Positions 60,707 through 64,000 of a stretch of 64,000 nt of DNA are shown in pieces (positions within the stretch are counted from its first letter, which is position 1; every line of letters starts with the position of its first letter). Source of the stretch: Runella sp. SP2. Its GTDB lineage: Bacteria; Bacteroidota; Bacteroidia; Cytophagales; Spirosomataceae. The stretch covers positions 434,001 to 498,000 of the forward strand of contig NZ_CP031030.1 in the NCBI RefSeq assembly GCF_003711225.1, written 5' to 3'. Position numbers and translations under genes: made by a program. Below the pieces are notes generated by a model. It searched no databases. It worked only from the letters and a program-made list of their open reading frames with translations, and was not told where the DNA came from.

Positions 60707-62824
60707 ATGTATTCAGAATTAGAAATCAAATTATTCAAACAACGATTTCATGGCGCAGTTAATATAAAGGGGATTGATTTTCAGATTCATTATGCTCTTA
60801 ATATTACCCTAAATCTGCTCTTGGCAGAAGAACCATTAGGCTCTATTACATTAGAAGGTATTGAAGACCTTGATTTACAGCCTATAAAAGCAGGAAATGT
60901 TTATGTACAAGTGAAGACTTCTAATACTCCATGGCATTTATGTCAGCTATCAGAGCCACTTATAAACTTCATATCCCAAAATAAAACCACTGGTACAGAG
61001 AATTCATTTCAACTTGTAACAGATTTTGAGCAGCGAGAATCAATTAAAAAGCTATTTTCCAAAAATTGTTCACTTGCTGAAAAAGCTAATTTGGTAGGTG
61101 ACATTCTGAAATGTAAGCCCCTAAAAGATAAGAGAATTACTCGAACTCAACTTGAAACTGTTATCTTAAACACTGAAATTCAGTCTACTACTAAACAATC
61201 ACTGATAGAAGATTCTAAGAGTAAATTGGTTTTGTTGTTAGATATTCATCCAGATGAAGCTGAAATTTTTTTACTGAGTTTCCTGTATAAATTTCTTGAT
61301 TGGTCAGTTGAGAGGAAGACAATTACAAAAGTTAATATTTACGATTTTAAAACTCGATTTTTTGAAAATAAAGTACGAGGTCAAGAATTTGAGGCATATG
61401 GTAGAGGGCTTATTGATAGAATTTCTTGGAGAGAAGATAGCTTACCAAAAGATTACTTCGAAGGTAAAAAAACTCGTTTTGGGCATATCGCTCTTGGGTT
61501 AGACGTAAGAAGGACTAAATGGCTGAATAAAATTCAAGAGATATTTGGTAAAACAAGAATTTGTATAATCCGTGAAGCAAGCGGACAAGGAAAATCTACA
61601 TTAGCACTGAGATATGCTTATGATTTTTGGAATCATGAATATTCTTTTGCCATAAAGGCGGTTGAAACAGTTGAGCACTCAGAGCAAATTTCAAATTATC
61701 TAAAATCCTTATCAGAGTTAGGGCTGCCAGTGAGTGTTCTTATTGATGATGTAAACCATACAAAAAGCCACTTCAGCAAAATAATTCAAAACTGTGCAGG
61801 TTATCCAATCAATTTTCTAATCACTTCTCGAAATGATGATTATCATTATTTTGGTAGTGTAGGAGAAGTATCGTTAGAGTTTTTAATACCATATTTTGAT
61901 AGACAGGAGGCTAAACTTATTTTTCAAAACTTAAAAAAGCAAAACAAAATTCATACAAGTGTTATAAACTCTGATTGGGCTTATGAAAGAATTGGTTCTC
62001 CAAAATGCCTCATTGAGTTCATATTCCTAATTACACAAGGGCAGATGTTGGATGAACGACTGTCCGAACAAGTCAGAGAAATACGTAAAAATAATCAAAA
62101 TGATAAAATTGATTTTTTAAGAAAAGTCCTATTAGCAGATGCTTGTAAAACTCCTATTAATATTAACCATTTGATAGTTTCGGAACAGCTAAATATTGAC
62201 TACCAAGAAATTATAAAAAGTACAAATAATGAGTTCGTTTATTTAGAGGACGACTATATACATGGTTATCATTGGGTTAGAAACTCACACTTATTGAAAA
62301 TACTACATGAAAACTACTCTAATCCTGCTATTACTGCGTTAAAAACTATTTCATTGATTGACGACAGCCAAAAGCCATTTTTTCTTGGAAATTTATCAGA
62401 AATACCAGGTTTTGATGTAGAGGTTCTCATTGAAAACTTCAAGTATATTGCTGATAGGACTGATTTAAAGACATATTTGGCTTTCCTAAGTGGTATTTTT
62501 AAAATAGGTGAATATCTTTTCTTTTTGAGGAACAAAGAGGTTTACCAAGAGGCTTATGATAAATTTAACGAGGGTGTTTTATTATTATTCAATGCCAAAT
62601 TTCTACCAACTCAAGAAATTGATCTTTTTAGTTTGTTTAGTGATAATCGTAATTTCAGAGAAGTAAAGGAGTTGAGTGATATGATAACCATTACTCATAG
62701 AGGTTTTCAATATGTTGGTTTTTTTGTGAATTCTAACGAATTTAAATATGAATTTAATGACACAAATTTAGATTTGATTGGTGAAGTAATGGATTGGTTT
62801 TACTGGATTAAAAAAATATTTTAA
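60707..62824 (+). CDS. Avs-like STAND NTPase with Cap4-type nuclease, N-terminal part
   Basis: 705 aa from ATG 60707. An N-terminal nuclease-like domain (IDFQIHYALNITLNLLLAEE, then LEGIEDLDL and VYVQVKTS at about 66-73) has the Cap4/DUF4297 pattern. A STAND P-loop NTPase follows: Walker A REASGQGKSTLALRYAYDF at about 290, Walker B VSVLIDDVNH at about 342, FLITSRNDD sensor, and a helical domain. Such proteins sense a phage protein and oligomerise to activate the nuclease. The frame stops at 62824 after an A7 run, and the -1 frame continues with a family-like protein (next entry), so this is probably one protein of about 1,027 aa broken by a -1 shift. Confidence 0.75.
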   Translation: MYSELEIKLFKQRFHGAVNIKGIDFQIHYALNITLNLLLAEEPLGSITLEGIEDLDLQPIKAGNVYVQVKTSNTPWHLCQLSEPLINFISQNKTTGTENSFQLVTDFEQRESIKKLFSKNCSLAEKANLVGDILKCKPLKDKRITRTQLETVILNTEIQSTTKQSLIEDSKSKLVLLLDIHPDEAEIFLLSFLYKFLDWSVERKTITKVNIYDFKTRFFENKVRGQEFEAYGRGLIDRISWREDSLPKDYFEGKKTRFGHIALGLDVRRTKWLNKIQEIFGKTRICIIREASGQGKSTLALRYAYDFWNHEYSFAIKAVETVEHSEQISNYLKSLSELGLPVSVLIDDVNHTKSHFSKIIQNCAGYPINFLITSRNDDYHYFGSVGEVSLEFLIPYFDRQEAKLIFQNLKKQNKIHTSVINSDWAYERIGSPKCLIEFIFLITQGQMLDERLSEQVREIRKNNQNDKIDFLRKVLLADACKTPININHLIVSEQLNIDYQEIIKSTNNEFVYLEDDYIHGYHWVRNSHLLKILHENYSNPAITALKTISLIDDSQKPFFLGNLSEIPGFDVEVLIENFKYIADRTDLKTYLAFLSGIFKIGEYLFFLRNKEVYQEAYDKFNEGVLLLFNAKFLPTQEIDLFSLFSDNRNFREVKELSDMITITHRGFQYVGFFVNSNEFKYEFNDTNLDLIGEVMDWFYWIKKIF

Positions 62825-63789
62825 GTCTAAATCAGGCTGAAAAACTTATCGAAAATTCTAAAATACTTGACTTGGACATAAATTCTTTTAGTTTTTTCTC
62901 GCAGTCACTTTATAGACTTTATCCAGAAAAACACAATAAGTGGTTTACGAAAAATAAAGATAAAATCCTTACAAAGCTGGAAACCCATCTGAAATGTTCT
63001 ATCTCATTAAGTGGAAATCAGGTTAGCATGACTTATTCAGAGCTTGTCGAAGGTGAGTCACCAAATGAAGCTACTATGAATCGATTAAATACAATCCGTT
63101 CCGCTATACCTTTTTGTGAATTATATAAAGGAAAACATACTTTCATGTCCATAATGACAAAACTTGTAAAGTTGAAATACCAATATGCCTACGATGAGTC
63201 AAAAAAAGAAGTTTCTGCTGAAAATTTGCATTTTCAAAGCGATGTAGAAAAGAATAAAATTTTTGATAGTATTGTAGATGCTCATTTTAGAGTTAAGACT
63301 TGGTATGAGTTTACTGAATGTTACTACAATCTAAGAAACGATATTGTTATTTACTGCGAAGATTTATGTAGAAGGCTAATTGGCGCTTCTCATAAATTCA
63401 AAAAAGAAGCACCTGTTATTGCTGAAAACATATTACATAGCTACAAAATAATGCCTGTTGAAATCAAAGAGTTAGAAAAACCTTTTTCAGATTGTCGTTA
63501 CTTTTTTAATTCATTTAATAACTTTTTGATTATGAAGTCAAAAATCCTTCAGAATGAATATGATATAGAATCAAAAAGATTGCTGTTTATAAACTTTAAT
63601 AATTGTTTAATAAAACTTTATAAAATGCAAGATTTCTTTGATGAGCTTGAAGGATTTGCACCAACTTACTTTAATTTTGAAAAATTAAACCAAAGAGAAA
63701 TTAGAGCGTTGAAAAATTTAAAAGAACTATTGAAAAATAATGTTCCACAAAGTAGCGATTATTGGGACTTAGACACAATTATGGATTAA
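62812..63789 (+). pseudogene. Avs-like protein, C-terminal part in the -1 frame
   Basis: The frame opens after a stop at 62809 and reads LSLNQAEKLIENSKILDLDI and on to SDYWDLDTIMD at 63789, without an ATG near its start (first candidate TTG 62872). It joins the preceding protein at TTT/TTA (62819-62823) by one re-read base, and the composition and A/T content match across the join. It is all helical, as in the sensor regions of STAND proteins. It could be the sensor that recognises a phage protein. Either a mutation in the A7/T4 runs, or a programmed shift; a sequencing error is also possible. Confidence 0.55.
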
Positions 63790-64000
63790 AGGGATGTAGT
63801 TGTCGAAACTCACTCAATGACAAATTCATTAAGCTCGCCGCTTTGCTCAGCGAAATGACCTCTTCGATAGCTGCTCGGTACAATAACTGTGAAAAACGCA
63901 ATGTGTTTCACTATATCGTACCGCCTATTTTGAGTCCAAACGCCCATCGATAATCTAACCGCTATCTCTTTCCCTGATTCTCCGACCAATCGTCTTCTTG
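63790..64000. other. Right edge, no supported gene
   Basis: Short frames exist on both strands (one on the minus strand is open to the window edge) but none shows a recognisable protein. The base composition rises back toward the chromosomal average after the A/T-rich Avs-like gene. Confidence 0.4.

Noticed and set aside
62806-62824. Programmed -1 ribosomal frameshift site in the Avs-like gene
   Set aside because: The A7 run is in the wrong phase for a full X XXY YYZ heptamer (the codon before is ATT), so mutation or slippage is preferred; kept only as an alternative.
63762-63953. 63-aa plus-strand ORF at the right edge
   Set aside because: Overlaps the Avs-like C-terminus in another frame and shows no recognisable domain.

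Overview
The window looks like a Bacteroidetes chromosome, most likely a Cytophagales relative such as Runella or its neighbours (inference). The evidence is weak or absent Shine-Dalgarno (SD) sequences in the housekeeping genes, TAnnTTTG/TATTTTCG-type promoter cores, lipoprotein and secreted-protein genes, a fusion of an ABC permease with an M1 aminopeptidase, and a very large RHS protein of the Bacteroidetes type. No species can be named from the sequence alone.

Left part (1 to about 36.7 kb), accessory DNA. Positions 1-5271 are the end of a conjugative or mobilizable module: a broken type IV coupling-protein gene, a polytopic membrane protein, a candidate oriT hairpin and a MobF relaxase-helicase. 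Next is a complete type II CBASS operon (5655-10639) in the order Cap4 nuclease/SAVED effector, CD-NTase, Cap2 (E2-E1 conjugase), Cap3 (JAB deconjugase), ended by a hairpin. Positions 10.7-15.6 kb hold mobile-element housekeeping genes on the minus strand: ArdC, RadC/JAB, a primase-like protein, an excisionase-like HTH protein and a P4-type tyrosine integrase preceded by a small coupled ORF. Positions 15.8-18.5 kb hold a divergently arranged unit that I do not recognise as a described system: XRE repressor plus ImmA/IrrE protease facing a 120-aa protein and a cysteine-rich 393-aa protein. Positions 18.5-24.8 kb contain an AbiE toxin-antitoxin pair flanked by two near-identical membrane-protein genes, an RRE-radical SAM/SPASM maturase with a possible overlapping precursor peptide, a serine recombinase and a DUF2958 gene. 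Positions 24.8-34.7 kb contain a 2697-aa RHS polymorphic toxin with a URI/GIY-YIG-like tip, its ATGA-overlapping immunity gene, a second frameshifted immunity-like gene, and a secreted beta-rich protein. An ISL3-type IS (35.2-36.66 kb) abuts tRNA-Phe(GAA).

Right part (36.7-60.6 kb) is ordinary chromosome: a lipoprotein and membrane-protein pair, cysteine desulfurase, flavoproteins, a Crp-like regulator, a HAD phosphatase, small lipoproteins, an ArsR/AHSA1 pair, SmpB, an S9 peptidase, GNAT, an orphan antitoxin with a toxin remnant, and an ABC transporter with the permease/M1 peptidase fusion. Several gene ends carry related palindromes, and there is a 32-bp tandem repeat array at 44.9 kb. The right edge (60.7-63.8 kb) returns to defence: an Avs-like STAND NTPase with an N-terminal Cap4-type nuclease, split by a -1 frameshift at an A7 run.

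Taken together, the left part is a defence and conflict island (CBASS, AbiE, RHS toxin/immunity, a possible RiPP pathway and one unrecognised regulated two-gene cassette) carried with conjugation and integration genes. Several genes in it are broken at homopolymer runs or by deletion.
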